Below, one piece after another: positions 1 through 7,325 of a DNA stretch of 64,000 nt (within the stretch, counting starts at the first letter, position 1; each line of letters opens with the position of its first letter). Both the position numbers and the translations under genes were made by a program. The notes beneath the pieces were generated by a model that was given only the letters and a program-made list of their open reading frames with translations, ran no database searches and had not been told where the DNA came from. Source of the DNA: Conexibacter sp. SYSU D00693 (lineage in GTDB: Bacteria; Actinomycetota; Thermoleophilia; Solirubrobacterales; Solirubrobacteraceae); NCBI RefSeq assembly GCF_017084525.1, contig NZ_CP070950.1, positions 1,798,001-1,862,000 of the forward strand, written 5' to 3'.

Positions 1-422
1 TCAAGCCCGCGCTCGAGGCCCAGGGCGTCGTCGAGCGCTTCTGGCGCGTGGCGCTGCGCCCCGGCAAGCCGACGTGGTGCGGCAGCGCGCGCGACGGGAC
101 GCTCGTCCTCGGGCTCCCCGGCAACCCGGTCTCCGCGCTGGTCACCGCCGTCCTCTTCGCGCGCCCGGCCCTTCGGGCGATGCAGGGCGCCAGGCCCCTC
201 CCCCGCCCGGGCCGTGCGCGCCTGGGCACGGCGATCGCCCGCAACCCCCAGCGCGACGAGTGCGTGCGGGTGCGCCTCGACGACGACGGCGTCGCGCACC
301 CCACCGGGCCGCAGGGCTCGCACGTCCTGACGTCGATGCTCGGTGCCGACGCGCTGGCGCTCGTGCCCCGCGGCGAGGGTGAGCTCGCGGCCGGCGCGGC
401 CGTCGAGCTCCTGCCGCTCTAG
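1..422 (+). CDS. moeA: Molybdopterin molybdenumtransferase MoeA, C-terminal part
   Basis: The reading frame is open from the left edge (first full codon at position 3) and lacks its start. It covers the last ~140 residues of a family usually near 400 residues long. MoeA inserts molybdate into adenylylated molybdopterin in the cytoplasm. The segment shows the GLPGNPVSA motif of the MoCF-binding domain, followed by the small beta-barrel C-terminal domain ending LVPRGEGELAAGAAVELLPL. The stop overlaps by 4 bp the stop of the convergent MerR gene. A molybdoenzyme, the formate dehydrogenase at 14534, lies 14 kb away, but a direct functional link is only inferred. Confidence 0.9.
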   Translation, partial: KPALEAQGVVERFWRVALRPGKPTWCGSARDGTLVLGLPGNPVSALVTAVLFARPALRAMQGARPLPRPGRARLGTAIARNPQRDECVRVRLDDDGVAHPTGPQGSHVLTSMLGADALALVPRGEGELAAGAAVELLPL

Positions 423-1264
423 CCCGCCTGCTCGATGTAGGCGACGGCCCGGTTCACGAGCGCCGTCAGCCCCGGCGCCGGCGTGTCGAGGGCCAGCGGC
501 CGGTCGGCCAGCAGCCGCTCGAAGCGCTCGCCCACCTCGGCGTCGGCGCGGCCCGCGAGGCGCGCCGCGACCTGCGCCGCACGCCGGACCGCCGCCGGGT
601 CCATCGTCCACAGCGACTCGAAGCAGCGGTCGAGGTCGTCGGGCCCGCCGGGCTCGGTGACGCCCGGCTGCTCCCAGGCCAGCAGGCAGGCGGCGTAGCC
701 CGGGGCGTCGACGATGACCGCCCACTCGTTGCCGAGGACGTCCTCGTCGGCGATCGGCACCTCGACCGGTCCGCCGTCGGGCTTGTGCACCCCGTCGAAG
801 TCGGCGAAGACCGCGGCGGCGTCGGCGTACTGGGCCATCTTGCGGTAGCGCGGCTCGACGGCCCGGTAGAAGCGCTCGACCTGGAAGGCCCCGAAGAGCA
901 CGGGCGCGGCCGCGTGCGCGAGGCACTCGTGCTCGATGGCCCGGGAGAGCGCGACGAGCGTGCGCTTGGTCAGCACCTGCGGGCGGGCGGCGACGTCGGT
1001 GCTGACGACCGCCGCGTAGATCGACGGGTGGTCCGACGCCCCGCCCGACTCGCGTGCCCGCTCGATCGCCGCCGGGATCGACAGCCCGCGGTGGCGGAAG
1101 GCGGTGACGCGGCGGATCGCCTCGACGTCGTCGGCGCTGTAGCGCCGGTAGCCCGACTCGGTGCGCTGCGGCTCGGGGAAGCCGTACCGCTGCTCCCACA
1201 TGCGGATGGTCCCGGCGGAGACGCCGGTGCGCTCGGCGACGTCCTTGATGGCGAGGTCGGTCAT
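419..1264 (-). CDS. MerR-family transcriptional regulator with DICT sensory domain
   Basis: The N-terminal ~70 residues form a MerR winged helix-turn-helix (IKDVAERTGVSAGTIRMWEQ, then the wing with YRRYSADDVEAIRRV). Residues ~105-230 look like the DICT domain found beside light and redox signalling modules (FGAFQVERFYRAVEPRYRKM, NEWAVIVDAPGYAACLLAWE). MerR proteins act by untwisting promoters with long spacers. The C-terminal effector region has no cysteine cluster, so metal sensing is unlikely; the ligand is unknown. It is divergent from the SDR gene at 1392 across a 127-bp gap that contains an 8-bp inverted repeat, so it may control that gene or itself. Confidence 0.88.
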   Translation of the reverse strand: MTDLAIKDVAERTGVSAGTIRMWEQRYGFPEPQRTESGYRRYSADDVEAIRRVTAFRHRGLSIPAAIERARESGGASDHPSIYAAVVSTDVAARPQVLTKRTLVALSRAIEHECLAHAAAPVLFGAFQVERFYRAVEPRYRKMAQYADAAAVFADFDGVHKPDGGPVEVPIADEDVLGNEWAVIVDAPGYAACLLAWEQPGVTEPGGPDDLDRCFESLWTMDPAAVRRAAQVAARLAGRADAEVGERFERLLADRPLALDTPAPGLTALVNRAVAYIEQAG

Positions 1265-1332
1265 GGGGTGCGGACCGGACAGAGGCGGGAACCTCGCACA
1301 CGACGCGGCGTCATGCTGACCGGCACGGTCGG

Positions 1333-1385
1333 GGTACGACGCAGGACGGCGCAGGGGTCATCGCGGACGAGCGCCGGGTCGTACC
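1333..1385. promoter_or_regulatory. Inverted repeat in the MerR/SDR divergent region
   Basis: GGTACGAC (1333-1340) and GTCGTACC (1378-1385) are perfect 8-bp inverted copies about 45 bp apart, in the only stretch between two divergent genes. The right arm ends 6 bp before the GTG of the downstream gene. The arrangement suggests paired half-sites for a regulator, perhaps the adjacent MerR protein, but the spacing is far wider than a usual single MerR site. Confidence 0.3.
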
Positions 1386-1391
1386 TGTCCC

Positions 1392-2303
1392 GTGGACGCT
1401 CATCGAGGGCCCAAGACGATCCTCCTCACCGGGGCCACCGGCTACGTCGGCGGCCGGCTGCTGCCCGAGCTGCTCGACGCCGGCCACACGGTGCGCTGCC
1501 TGGTGCGCGATCCCGGCAGGCGACGCGGCCAGCTGCCCGGGGCGGCCGAGGTCGTCGGCGGCGACGTCGTGACCGGCGAGGGCCTCGACGAGGCGCTGGC
1601 CGGCGCCGACGTCGCGTTCTACCTCGTGCACTCCATGGAGTCGGGCGCCGGCGGCGACTTCGCCGAGCGCGACCGCCGCGCCGCGCGCACCTTCGGCGAC
1701 GCCGTGCGCCGGGCCGGCGTCGCGCGCACGGTCTACCTCGGCGGCCTCGAGGACGACGCCGGCGGCCAGAGCGAGCACCTGCGCTCGCGCCACGAGGTGG
1801 CCGAGCTCCTGGCCGAGCGGGTCCCGTGCCTCGTCCACGTGCGGGCGGCGATGGTGGTCGGCGCCGGCAGCGCGTCGTTCGTGATGCTGCGCAGCCTCGT
1901 CGAGCGACTGCCCGCGATGGTCTGCCCGCGCTGGGTCGACACGCCCTCCCAGCCCGTCTCGATCGTCGACGTCGTGCGCACCCTCGCGGAGCTCGCCGAC
2001 CGCGACGAGGTCCCGCGCGAGGTGCAGCTCGGCGGCGCCGACGTCCTCACCTACCGGGAGATGATGGAGCGCTACGCGAGGGTCGCGGGCCGCCGCGCGC
2101 CCGCGATCGTCAAGGTGCCGCTGCTCAGCCCGCGGCTGTCCTCGTACTGGGTCGGCCTCGTCACCCCCGTCGAGAGCGCGCTGGCCCGCCCCCTGGTCGA
2201 GGGCCTGGGCGCCGAGATGGTCGTCCGCGAGCCGCCGCCGGAGGGCATCAACGACGCGCCGCTGGGCTTCGACGAGGCAGTGCGCGTGGCCCTCAGGGGG
2301 TAG
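1392..2303 (+). CDS. NAD(P)H-binding atypical SDR (NDUFA9-like)
   Basis: The 303-residue protein starts at GTG 1392. It carries an N-terminal Rossmann motif (TGATGYVGGRLLPEL, residues ~13-27), then FYLVHSM and VYLGGLE in place of a classical YxxxK site. This is the layout of the extended atypical SDRs related to complex I subunit NDUFA9 and DUF2867 N-terminal regions. Such proteins bind NAD(P)H but often lack a proven catalytic role. The C-terminal part (LLSPRLSSYWVGLVTPVESALARPLVEG) fits that family. It is probably co-transcribed with the membrane-anchored hypothetical gene 15 bp downstream. Confidence 0.8.
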   Translation: MDAHRGPKTILLTGATGYVGGRLLPELLDAGHTVRCLVRDPGRRRGQLPGAAEVVGGDVVTGEGLDEALAGADVAFYLVHSMESGAGGDFAERDRRAARTFGDAVRRAGVARTVYLGGLEDDAGGQSEHLRSRHEVAELLAERVPCLVHVRAAMVVGAGSASFVMLRSLVERLPAMVCPRWVDTPSQPVSIVDVVRTLAELADRDEVPREVQLGGADVLTYREMMERYARVAGRRAPAIVKVPLLSPRLSSYWVGLVTPVESALARPLVEGLGAEMVVREPPPEGINDAPLGFDEAVRVALRG

Positions 2304-2306
2304 GGT
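2301..2306 (+). promoter_or_regulatory. Candidate -10 element (TAGGGT) for the 2318 gene
   Basis: TAGGGT overlaps the TAG stop of the upstream gene and ends 11 nt before the ATG at 2318. The same hexamer recurs at a similar distance before many start codons here, so a separate, nearly leaderless transcript is plausible in addition to read-through. Confidence 0.4.
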
Positions 2307-2317
2307 CGCAGGGCGAG

Positions 2318-3064
2318 ATGCCCGCCGCGATCGCCGCCGCCGTCGTCGCGCTGCTCGTCGCGCTCCTCGCGGGCGCGCGCCGCGCCTTCTCGGGCGCCCA
2401 CGCCTTCCAGGGCGCGATCATCCACACGCCGACCGACGACACCGGCATCGACGCCGACGGCGCGGTGCGCTCGGTCCAGGGCGCGGACATCATCGTCCCC
2501 GCCAGGGCCATCGAGGGCATGTGGACGCCCGAGAACCTCGAGCGCCTCGCCCGCACGTACTGGCGGTCGCTGAGCCGCTTCACCTTCGGGCTCGTGCGGG
2601 TCGTCTACACGCCCGGCGAGCGCTACGTCGTGCTCCTGCACCCCCGGCTGCGGCTGCTGACCTTCCGCAAGCCCGAGTACGAGATGGACGAGTGCGCCGG
2701 CATCGTGCGCTGGCGCATCCAGAAGGGCCTGCTCGTCGCCCCGCGCGGCCGCGAGGGCGACGGCTACCTCGAGCTCGAGGTGCAGCGCCACGACTACCCC
2801 GACTGGGACAAGGTCCGCATCCACGTCGAGGTCGAGGTCGCGAACTTCTACCCCGCGATCGCCTCGCGCCTGGGCCGCTGGGTGTACGCCAACACCCAGT
2901 CGCGCATCCACGTCATCGCCTGCTTCTTCTTCCTGCGCTCGCTCGTGCGTCGCGAGCTCGAGCGCTCCGAGGTCGGCCAGTTCGCCGGCCCGCTGACGGT
3001 CGACGAGGCGCCCGCGCCCTCGCGCGAGCGGGCCCACGCGCCCGACCAGCGCATCGCGAGCTAG
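2318..3064 (+). CDS. Conserved hypothetical membrane-anchored protein
   Basis: I do not recognise a named family. The 248-residue protein begins at ATG 2318 with one hydrophobic segment (AAIAAAVVALLVALLAGARR, residues ~3-22) that would anchor it in the membrane. A soluble beta-rich region follows, with conserved-looking aromatic patches (FTFGLVRVVYTPGERYVVLL, YEMDECAGIVRWRIQKGLLV). A second moderately hydrophobic stretch near residue 205 (IHVIACFFFLRSLV) could dip into the membrane. The tail is rich in Pro, Ala and Arg. It lies 15 bp behind the SDR gene and converges on glpX. Confidence 0.7.
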   Translation: MPAAIAAAVVALLVALLAGARRAFSGAHAFQGAIIHTPTDDTGIDADGAVRSVQGADIIVPARAIEGMWTPENLERLARTYWRSLSRFTFGLVRVVYTPGERYVVLLHPRLRLLTFRKPEYEMDECAGIVRWRIQKGLLVAPRGREGDGYLELEVQRHDYPDWDKVRIHVEVEVANFYPAIASRLGRWVYANTQSRIHVIACFFFLRSLVRRELERSEVGQFAGPLTVDEAPAPSRERAHAPDQRIAS

Positions 3065-3079
3065 CGCCCGCGACCCCGC

Positions 3080-4075
3080 TCAGCCGTACCTCGAGCCGAT
3101 GAGCTGGCGCATCTTGGCCCGGTTGTGCGAGGCCTTGACGCGGCGCACCGTGCCCGAGCGCGAGCGCATGACCAGCGACTCCGTCGTGGCGCTCGCGCCG
3201 CTGTAGCGCACGCCCTCGAGGAGGTCGCCGTCGGTGACGCCCGTGGCCGAGAAGAAGCAGTCGTCGCCCTGGACGAGGTCGTCCTGGGTGAGGACGCGGT
3301 CGAGGTCGTAGCCCGCGTCCAGCGCGGCCTGGCGCTCGTCGTCGTTGCGCGGCCACAGCCGGCCGACGAGGCCGCCGCCGATGCACTTGACCGCCGCGGC
3401 GGAGATGACGCCCTCGGGCGTGCCCCCGATGCCCCACAGCAGGTCGACCGGGCGGTCCTCGGAGACCGCGACCAGGACCGCGGACACGTCGCCGTCGGAG
3501 ATGAGCCGCACCCGCGCCCCCGACGCGCGGATGGCGTTGATGCCCTCCTCGTGGCGCGGGCGGTCGAGCACGATGACCGTGAGGTCGCCGGGCTCGCAGC
3601 CGCGGCGCTCGGCCATCAGCCCGATCGTCTCGCCGACCGGGCGGTCGAGGTCGAGGAGGTCGGCGAGGTCGTCGCGCGCCGCCATCTTCTCCATGTAGAC
3701 GCACGGCCCCGGGTCGAACATCGTCCCGCGCGGAGCCAGCGCGATGACCGACAGCGCGTTGGGCATGCCCTTGGCGGTCAGCGTCGTGCCCTCGAGCGGG
3801 TCGACCGCGATGTCGACCTCGGGCGCCGAGCCGTCGCCGATGCGCTCGCCGTTGGCCAGCATCGGCGCCTCGTCCTTCTCGCCCTCGCCGATGACGACGA
3901 TGCCGTCCATCTGCACGCTGCCCAGGACGGCGTGCATGCCGTCGACCGCCGCCTGGTCGGCCGCGTTCTTGTCCCCCGCGCCCACGAGGCGGGCCGCGGC
4001 GAGCGCGGCGGCCTCGGTCGTGCGCACGAGCTCGAGCGCGAGGTTGCGGTCCGGCTTCGAGGAGTCCACGGCCAT
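3080..4075 (-). CDS. glpX: Fructose-1,6-bisphosphatase class II GlpX
   Basis: The 331-residue protein has the full-length class II FBPase architecture. GEGEKDEAPML (residues 63-73) and the metal-binding DPLEGTTL motif (92-99) mark the Li-sensitive phosphatase superfamily. GVPPMP-type glycines (LLWGIGGTPEGVISAAAVKC) and the C-terminal GDDCFFSATGVTDGDLL are typical of GlpX. It hydrolyses fructose-1,6-bisphosphate to fructose-6-phosphate, the committed step of gluconeogenesis, using Mg2+ or Mn2+. Most actinobacteria use this class as their only FBPase. Its ATG is preceded by a TAGGGT element 8 nt upstream, consistent with a leaderless mRNA. Confidence 0.96.
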   Translation of the reverse strand: MAVDSSKPDRNLALELVRTTEAAALAAARLVGAGDKNAADQAAVDGMHAVLGSVQMDGIVVIGEGEKDEAPMLANGERIGDGSAPEVDIAVDPLEGTTLTAKGMPNALSVIALAPRGTMFDPGPCVYMEKMAARDDLADLLDLDRPVGETIGLMAERRGCEPGDLTVIVLDRPRHEEGINAIRASGARVRLISDGDVSAVLVAVSEDRPVDLLWGIGGTPEGVISAAAVKCIGGGLVGRLWPRNDDERQAALDAGYDLDRVLTQDDLVQGDDCFFSATGVTDGDLLEGVRYSGASATTESLVMRSRSGTVRRVKASHNRAKMRQLIGSRYG

Positions 4076-4083
4076 GGGCGGGG

Positions 4084-4089
4084 ACCCTA
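4084..4089 (-). promoter_or_regulatory. Candidate -10 element (TAGGGT) for glpX
   Basis: On the minus strand TAGGGT lies 8 nt before the glpX ATG at 4075, which would place the transcription start at or within a few nt of the start codon. No Shine-Dalgarno sequence fits in the gap. Confidence 0.45.
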
Positions 4090-4100
4090 TGCGGCGAGGC

Positions 4101-4559
4101 CTAGAGCGTGCCCGGCGGCTTGCGCGGGCGCCCGGTCTCCGACGAGCGCAGCGCCGAGGTGACGAACATCACGACCGTCCCGAGCAGCGCGAGCCAGTAG
4201 CCCAGCTGCAGGCCGATCTCGCCCGAGGGGTCGCCCGGCCGGTCGACGATGCCGTTGTAGAAGACGAGGCCGAACGCGGCGACGGCGACGACCGCCGTCA
4301 TCTCGCCCCGCGCCCACGACAGCGTGTGGCCGCGGGCGATGATCCACGCGAGCACGAAGGGCGCGATCGCCGCGAGCAGCAGCAGCCAGCGCAGGATCGG
4401 GTGCACGTCGAACATCGACTGCGCATCGCGTGCGCCGTCGATGTTGGCGTTCGGGTTGTCCTCCGAGGGCTTGTAGGCCGCGAGGAGGACGCCCAGCACC
4501 AGCAGGAGCCCGCCGACCATCCCGGCGAGCTCGCGGCGACCCAGCCGGGAGACGTCCAT
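4101..4559 (-). CDS. Hypothetical four-helix membrane protein
   Basis: I do not recognise a family. The 152-residue protein has four predicted transmembrane segments: ELAGMVGGLLLVLGVLLAAY (residues ~10-29), ILRWLLLLAAIAPFVLAWII (~55-74), MTAVVAVAAFGLVFYNGIV (~87-105) and LGYWLALLGTVVMFVTSAL (~119-137). A loop after the first helix is Asn/Asp-rich (SEDNPNANIDGARDAQ). The C-terminal tail is basic. The start ATG is preceded by TAGGGT 6 nt upstream, which also contains the stop of the preceding gene. A glpX functional link is not evident. Confidence 0.75.
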   Translation of the reverse strand: MDVSRLGRRELAGMVGGLLLVLGVLLAAYKPSEDNPNANIDGARDAQSMFDVHPILRWLLLLAAIAPFVLAWIIARGHTLSWARGEMTAVVAVAAFGLVFYNGIVDRPGDPSGEIGLQLGYWLALLGTVVMFVTSALRSSETGRPRKPPGTL

Positions 4560-4568
4560 GGGCCGACC

Positions 4569-4982
4569 CTATCCGGCCACGGACGCGGCGATGCGCACCA
4601 CGTCCTCGACGGCCCAGGGGCCCTGCGCGGTGAGCCGCAGGTGCAGGCCGTCGTGCGTCCAGCAGAGCTCGAGGACCGGGCGCAGGGACGCGTCGGCGTG
4701 CGCCAGCGGCGCCCGGCGCAGGCGGCCCGGGGCGCCGTCGACGTCGACGGGCTCCGCCGGCGCCTCGCCGTCGCCCAGCGGCCGCGGCGCGGCCTCGGTG
4801 AGCGCGACGTGCAGCGCCAGCCGCCCCGGCGCGCCCTCGCGCGTGTCGTCGAGGTTCCACGAGACCTCGACCGCCCCCGGGCCGTCGGGCTCGACCTCGA
4901 CCCAGCGCGCCAGCGGCAGCGCCACGGTGGGCAGCGGGACCCGCCGTCCCAGGTGCGCGTCGGCCTCCCCGATCCCCTGCAT
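4569..4982 (-). CDS. Hypothetical protein
   Basis: The 137-residue protein starts at ATG (4980-4982) and is not assigned to a known family. It is predicted to be soluble, with alternating beta strands (VALPLARWVEVEPDG, VEVSWNLDD, GRLALHVALTEA) and a C-terminal region (LELCWTHDGLHLRLTAQGPW) that ends in a short helix. Codon usage matches the neighbours. It lies 9 bp upstream of the membrane-protein gene on the same strand and only 24 bp from the divergent LLM oxidoreductase start. The coding call rests on the compact arrangement and the third-position GC of the frame. Confidence 0.6.
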   Translation of the reverse strand: MQGIGEADAHLGRRVPLPTVALPLARWVEVEPDGPGAVEVSWNLDDTREGAPGRLALHVALTEAAPRPLGDGEAPAEPVDVDGAPGRLRRAPLAHADASLRPVLELCWTHDGLHLRLTAQGPWAVEDVVRIAASVAG

Positions 4983-4991
4983 CCCTGCCGG

Positions 4992-4997
4992 TAGGGT
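4992..4997 (+). promoter_or_regulatory. Candidate -10 element (TAGGGT) for the LLM oxidoreductase
   Basis: TAGGGT ends 9 nt before the GTG start at 5007, inside a 24-bp divergent gap that leaves little room for a 5' leader on either side. Confidence 0.4.
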
Positions 4998-5006
4998 CGC
5001 ACGCCC

Positions 5007-5942
5007 GTGCCCGAGCGTCGCACCGCCCTCACCCTGCCCTTCGCCGGCGTCCCCCTGACCGAGCACCCCGCGCTGCTGCGCGAGGCCGAGCGGCTGGGCT
5101 TCCACGACGTGTGGTCCGGCGAGACCGCCAACGGCACCGACGGCTTCACGCCGCTGGCCCAGGCGGCCGTCGTCACCGAGCGGCTGCGCCTCGTCACCGG
5201 GATCGTGAACCCGTACACGCGTGGCCCCGGCCTGCTCGCGCAGAGCGCGGCCGCGCTGCAGGAGCTCAGCGGCGGGCGCTTCGTCCTGGGCCTCGGCGCG
5301 TCGTCGGACGTCATCGTCGAGCGCTTCAACGGCGGCGAGTTCCGCAAGCCGCTGACGAAGATGCGCGAGACCGTCGAGGCGCTGCGCCCGGTGCTCAGCG
5401 GCGAGGGCCGCGGGTTCGGCGGCCTGAAGCTCGAGCGCCCCGTCACGACGCCCGTGCCGATCGTCCTCGCGGCGCTGCGCGGCAAGATGCTCCAGCTCGC
5501 CGCCGACCAGGCCGACGGCGCGTTCACGAACTTCCTCCCGCTGCGCGGCGCGCGCCAGGTCGCCGGGGCCTTCGGCCGTCCCGACAAGGAGCTGGCCTGC
5601 CGGTTCTTCCTGCTGCCCAGCGAGGACCTCGCCCCGCTGGCGCGCCAGATGTTCGCCGCCTACGTGAGCGTCGGCGTCTACCGCGCGTTCTTCGAGTGGC
5701 TGGGCTGCGACGAGATCGGCCCCATGGCCGACGCGTGGGCGACCGGCGATCGCGCCAGGGCCGTGGAGCTCGTGCCCGACGACCTCCTGCGCGACGTCTT
5801 CCTCGTCGGGCCCGTCGAGCACCTGCGCGAGCGGCTGGACGCGTTCGCCGAGGCAGGCATCACCACGGCGGTCCTGACGTTCATCGCCCCGCCCGACCAG
5901 CTTCCGGGGCTGCTCGAGGCCTTCGCGCCCGGCCGCGACTGA
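5007..5942 (+). CDS. LLM-class flavin/F420-dependent oxidoreductase
   Basis: The 311-residue protein has the luciferase-like monooxygenase TIM-barrel pattern: an N-terminal ALTLPFAGVP strand, AERLGFHDVWSGE, VVTERLRLVTGIVNPYTRGPGLLAQSAAALQ split across beta 3 and 4, and ELSGGRFVLGLGAS, which is the characteristic family motif. In this phylum such proteins mostly use coenzyme F420, but FMN cannot be excluded. The substrate is unknown. A hairpin terminator follows at 5950-5966. Confidence 0.88.
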   Translation: MPERRTALTLPFAGVPLTEHPALLREAERLGFHDVWSGETANGTDGFTPLAQAAVVTERLRLVTGIVNPYTRGPGLLAQSAAALQELSGGRFVLGLGASSDVIVERFNGGEFRKPLTKMRETVEALRPVLSGEGRGFGGLKLERPVTTPVPIVLAALRGKMLQLAADQADGAFTNFLPLRGARQVAGAFGRPDKELACRFFLLPSEDLAPLARQMFAAYVSVGVYRAFFEWLGCDEIGPMADAWATGDRARAVELVPDDLLRDVFLVGPVEHLRERLDAFAEAGITTAVLTFIAPPDQLPGLLEAFAPGRD

Positions 5943-5949
5943 GCCATCA

Positions 5950-5966
5950 CCGACCCCGGCGGTCGG
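5950..5966 (+). terminator. Intrinsic terminator after the LLM oxidoreductase
   Basis: CCGACC-CCGGC-GGTCGG forms a perfect 6-bp stem with a 5-nt loop, directly followed by CTTT. It sits 8 bp after the stop at 5942 and just before the S4 promoter/operator, insulating that gene from upstream transcription. Confidence 0.6.
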
Positions 5967-5970
5967 CTTT

Positions 5971-5990
5971 GCGTTAGGGTGACCTAACGC
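5971..5990 (+). promoter_or_regulatory. Perfect palindromic operator overlapping a leaderless -10 of rpsD
   Basis: GCGTTAGG-GTGA-CCTAACGC is a perfect 8+8 bp inverted repeat abutting the ATG at 5991. It contains TAGGGT (5975-5980), a good -10 hexamer ending 10 nt before the ATG, so the mRNA would be leaderless and a protein bound here would block RNA polymerase. The core TTAGG-N4-CCTAA resembles one part of DtxR/IdeR iron boxes; a manganese or zinc regulator is an alternative. The identity of the regulator is inference. Confidence 0.65.
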
Positions 5991-6623
5991 ATGGGCAGGT
6001 ACACCGGACCCGTCGAGAAGCTCGAGCGCCGCGAGGGCGTCGCGCTGGACCTGAAGGGCGAGCGCCACCTGCGGCGCAAGACCGCCCTGGAGCGCCGCGG
6101 CGCGCAGCCGCCCGGGGAGCACGGGATGCGCCGGCGTCGCGCGCCCAGCGTCTACGCCCAGCAGCTGCGCGAGACGCAGAAGCTGAAGATCGCCTACGGG
6201 GTGCGCGAGCGCCAGTTCCGCCGCTACGTGCTGCTGGCCCGCAAGCGCCGCGACATCACGGCCGGCGAGGCGCTGCTCGAGCTCCTCGAGCGCCGGCTGG
6301 ACAACGTCGTCTTCTGCCTCGGGCTCGCGACGACCCGGCGCCAGGCGCGCCAGTTCGTCGCCCACGGCCACGTGCACGTCGACGGCCGCCGCGTCGACAT
6401 CTGCTCGGCGCTCCTGGACGAGGGGGCGCGCGTCACGCTGCGGGCGGGCTCGCCGGTCGAGCCGCTCGCGCGTGACGCGACGGAGACCGTCGGGCGCGTG
6501 CCGGGCTGGCTCGAGGCCGACCACGACGGCCTCAGCGGCCGCGTCCTGCGCCGCCCCCGCCGCGACGAGATCTCGATCCCGGTGACCGAGCAGCTCGTCA
6601 TCGAGCGCTACAGCCGCCGCTAG
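5991..6623 (+). CDS. rpsD: 30S ribosomal protein S4, Cys-less paralogue type
   Basis: The 210-residue protein is a full-length S4: [23 protein letters not shown] at the N terminus, [20 protein letters not shown], then the S4 RNA-binding domain ([39 protein letters not shown], residues ~98-136). The N-terminal zinc knuckle of many S4 proteins (C-x2-C, then C-x4/5-C) is replaced by residues such as V-x-K-L-E-R and H-x-x-x-K-T, so this is the metal-free form. S4 nucleates 30S assembly. It stands alone rather than in the rpsM-rpsK-rpsD-rpoA operon and has a palindromic operator, which suggests a regulated second copy. Confidence 0.92.
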   Translation: MGRYTGPVEKLERREGVALDLKGERHLRRKTALERRGAQPPGEHGMRRRRAPSVYAQQLRETQKLKIAYGVRERQFRRYVLLARKRRDITAGEALLELLERRLDNVVFCLGLATTRRQARQFVAHGHVHVDGRRVDICSALLDEGARVTLRAGSPVEPLARDATETVGRVPGWLEADHDGLSGRVLRRPRRDEISIPVTEQLVIERYSRR

Positions 6624-6627
6624 CGCC

Positions 6628-7281
6628 GTGACGCCCGTCCCGTTCGCCCACCAGATCGCGATGGCCGAGCCCGCGGTCGAGCCGCTGCTCGTCGCCCTCG
6701 CCGACGCGTTCTCGCCGGTGGACGACGCGGCGGTCCACGACCACGTCGGGCGCCTGGCCGAGCGCCTGCGCCACGTCGCGCCCGACCCCGCGGCCCAGCT
6801 CGCCGCGCTGGGCAGCCGCGTCGTCGCCGGCTTCCGGCGGCCCAACCGGCGCGTGCTGGCCGGCGACCTCGACGACCTGCTCCTCCCCACGGTGCTGCAG
6901 GGGCGCCGCGGGGACGAGCTGCTCGTGGCCGCCGCCGCGGTCGCCGCGGCGCACCGCCTGGGCTGGGACGTGGGCGTCCTGTGCGCCGAGGACCGCGTCT
7001 TCGTCGGCCACGACGGGCTCGAGGAGCCGCTCGTGGTCTCCCCGCGCGACCGCGGACGGCTGCTCGACGTGCGCGACGTCACCGGCGCCGACGTCTTCTG
7101 GGTCGAGCCGCACGGCCTGGCCGACCGCGTCCTCGAGCGGGTCGCCGAGCGCGCCCGGGACCTCGGCCTGCACCACGTCGCGCTGCGGGCCGCCGAACTG
7201 GCCCTGGCGCTCCCGGTGGAGCCTCGCGAGCACCTCGTGCGGGCGGTCGCCCTGGCCCGCGTCCGCGCCCGCTTCAACTGA
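6628..7281 (+). CDS. SirB1/transglutaminase-like protein, probably non-catalytic
   Basis: The 217-residue protein, starting GTG 6628 just 4 bp after rpsD, resembles the SirB1 (YchA) N-terminal/transglutaminase-like family. DLDDLLLPTVLQGRRGDELLVAAAAVAAAHRLG corresponds to the usual segment where a long-range LPxVLxxRRGNPISL motif precedes the active-site helix. Here the catalytic-Cys position is not occupied, and VFVGHDGLEEPLVVSPRDRG replaces the His-bearing strand in part. A structural or binding role is more likely than catalysis. Tight spacing implies it is co-regulated with the S4 gene. Confidence 0.6.
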   Translation: MTPVPFAHQIAMAEPAVEPLLVALADAFSPVDDAAVHDHVGRLAERLRHVAPDPAAQLAALGSRVVAGFRRPNRRVLAGDLDDLLLPTVLQGRRGDELLVAAAAVAAAHRLGWDVGVLCAEDRVFVGHDGLEEPLVVSPRDRGRLLDVRDVTGADVFWVEPHGLADRVLERVAERARDLGLHHVALRAAELALALPVEPREHLVRAVALARVRARFN

Positions 7282-7288
7282 GCCCGAC

Positions 7289-7317
7289 GTGACAACCCCG
7301 CCCCGACCGGATAGGAA
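7289..7317 (+). promoter_or_regulatory. Promoter of the pentose-phosphate operon
   Basis: GTGACA (7289-7294) and TAGGAA (7312-7317) are separated by 17 bp, a good -35/-10 pair. The predicted transcription start falls at the GTG start codon (7326) or just before it, so the first mRNA would have little or no leader. Confidence 0.5.
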
Positions 7318-7325
7318 GCGGGGAA

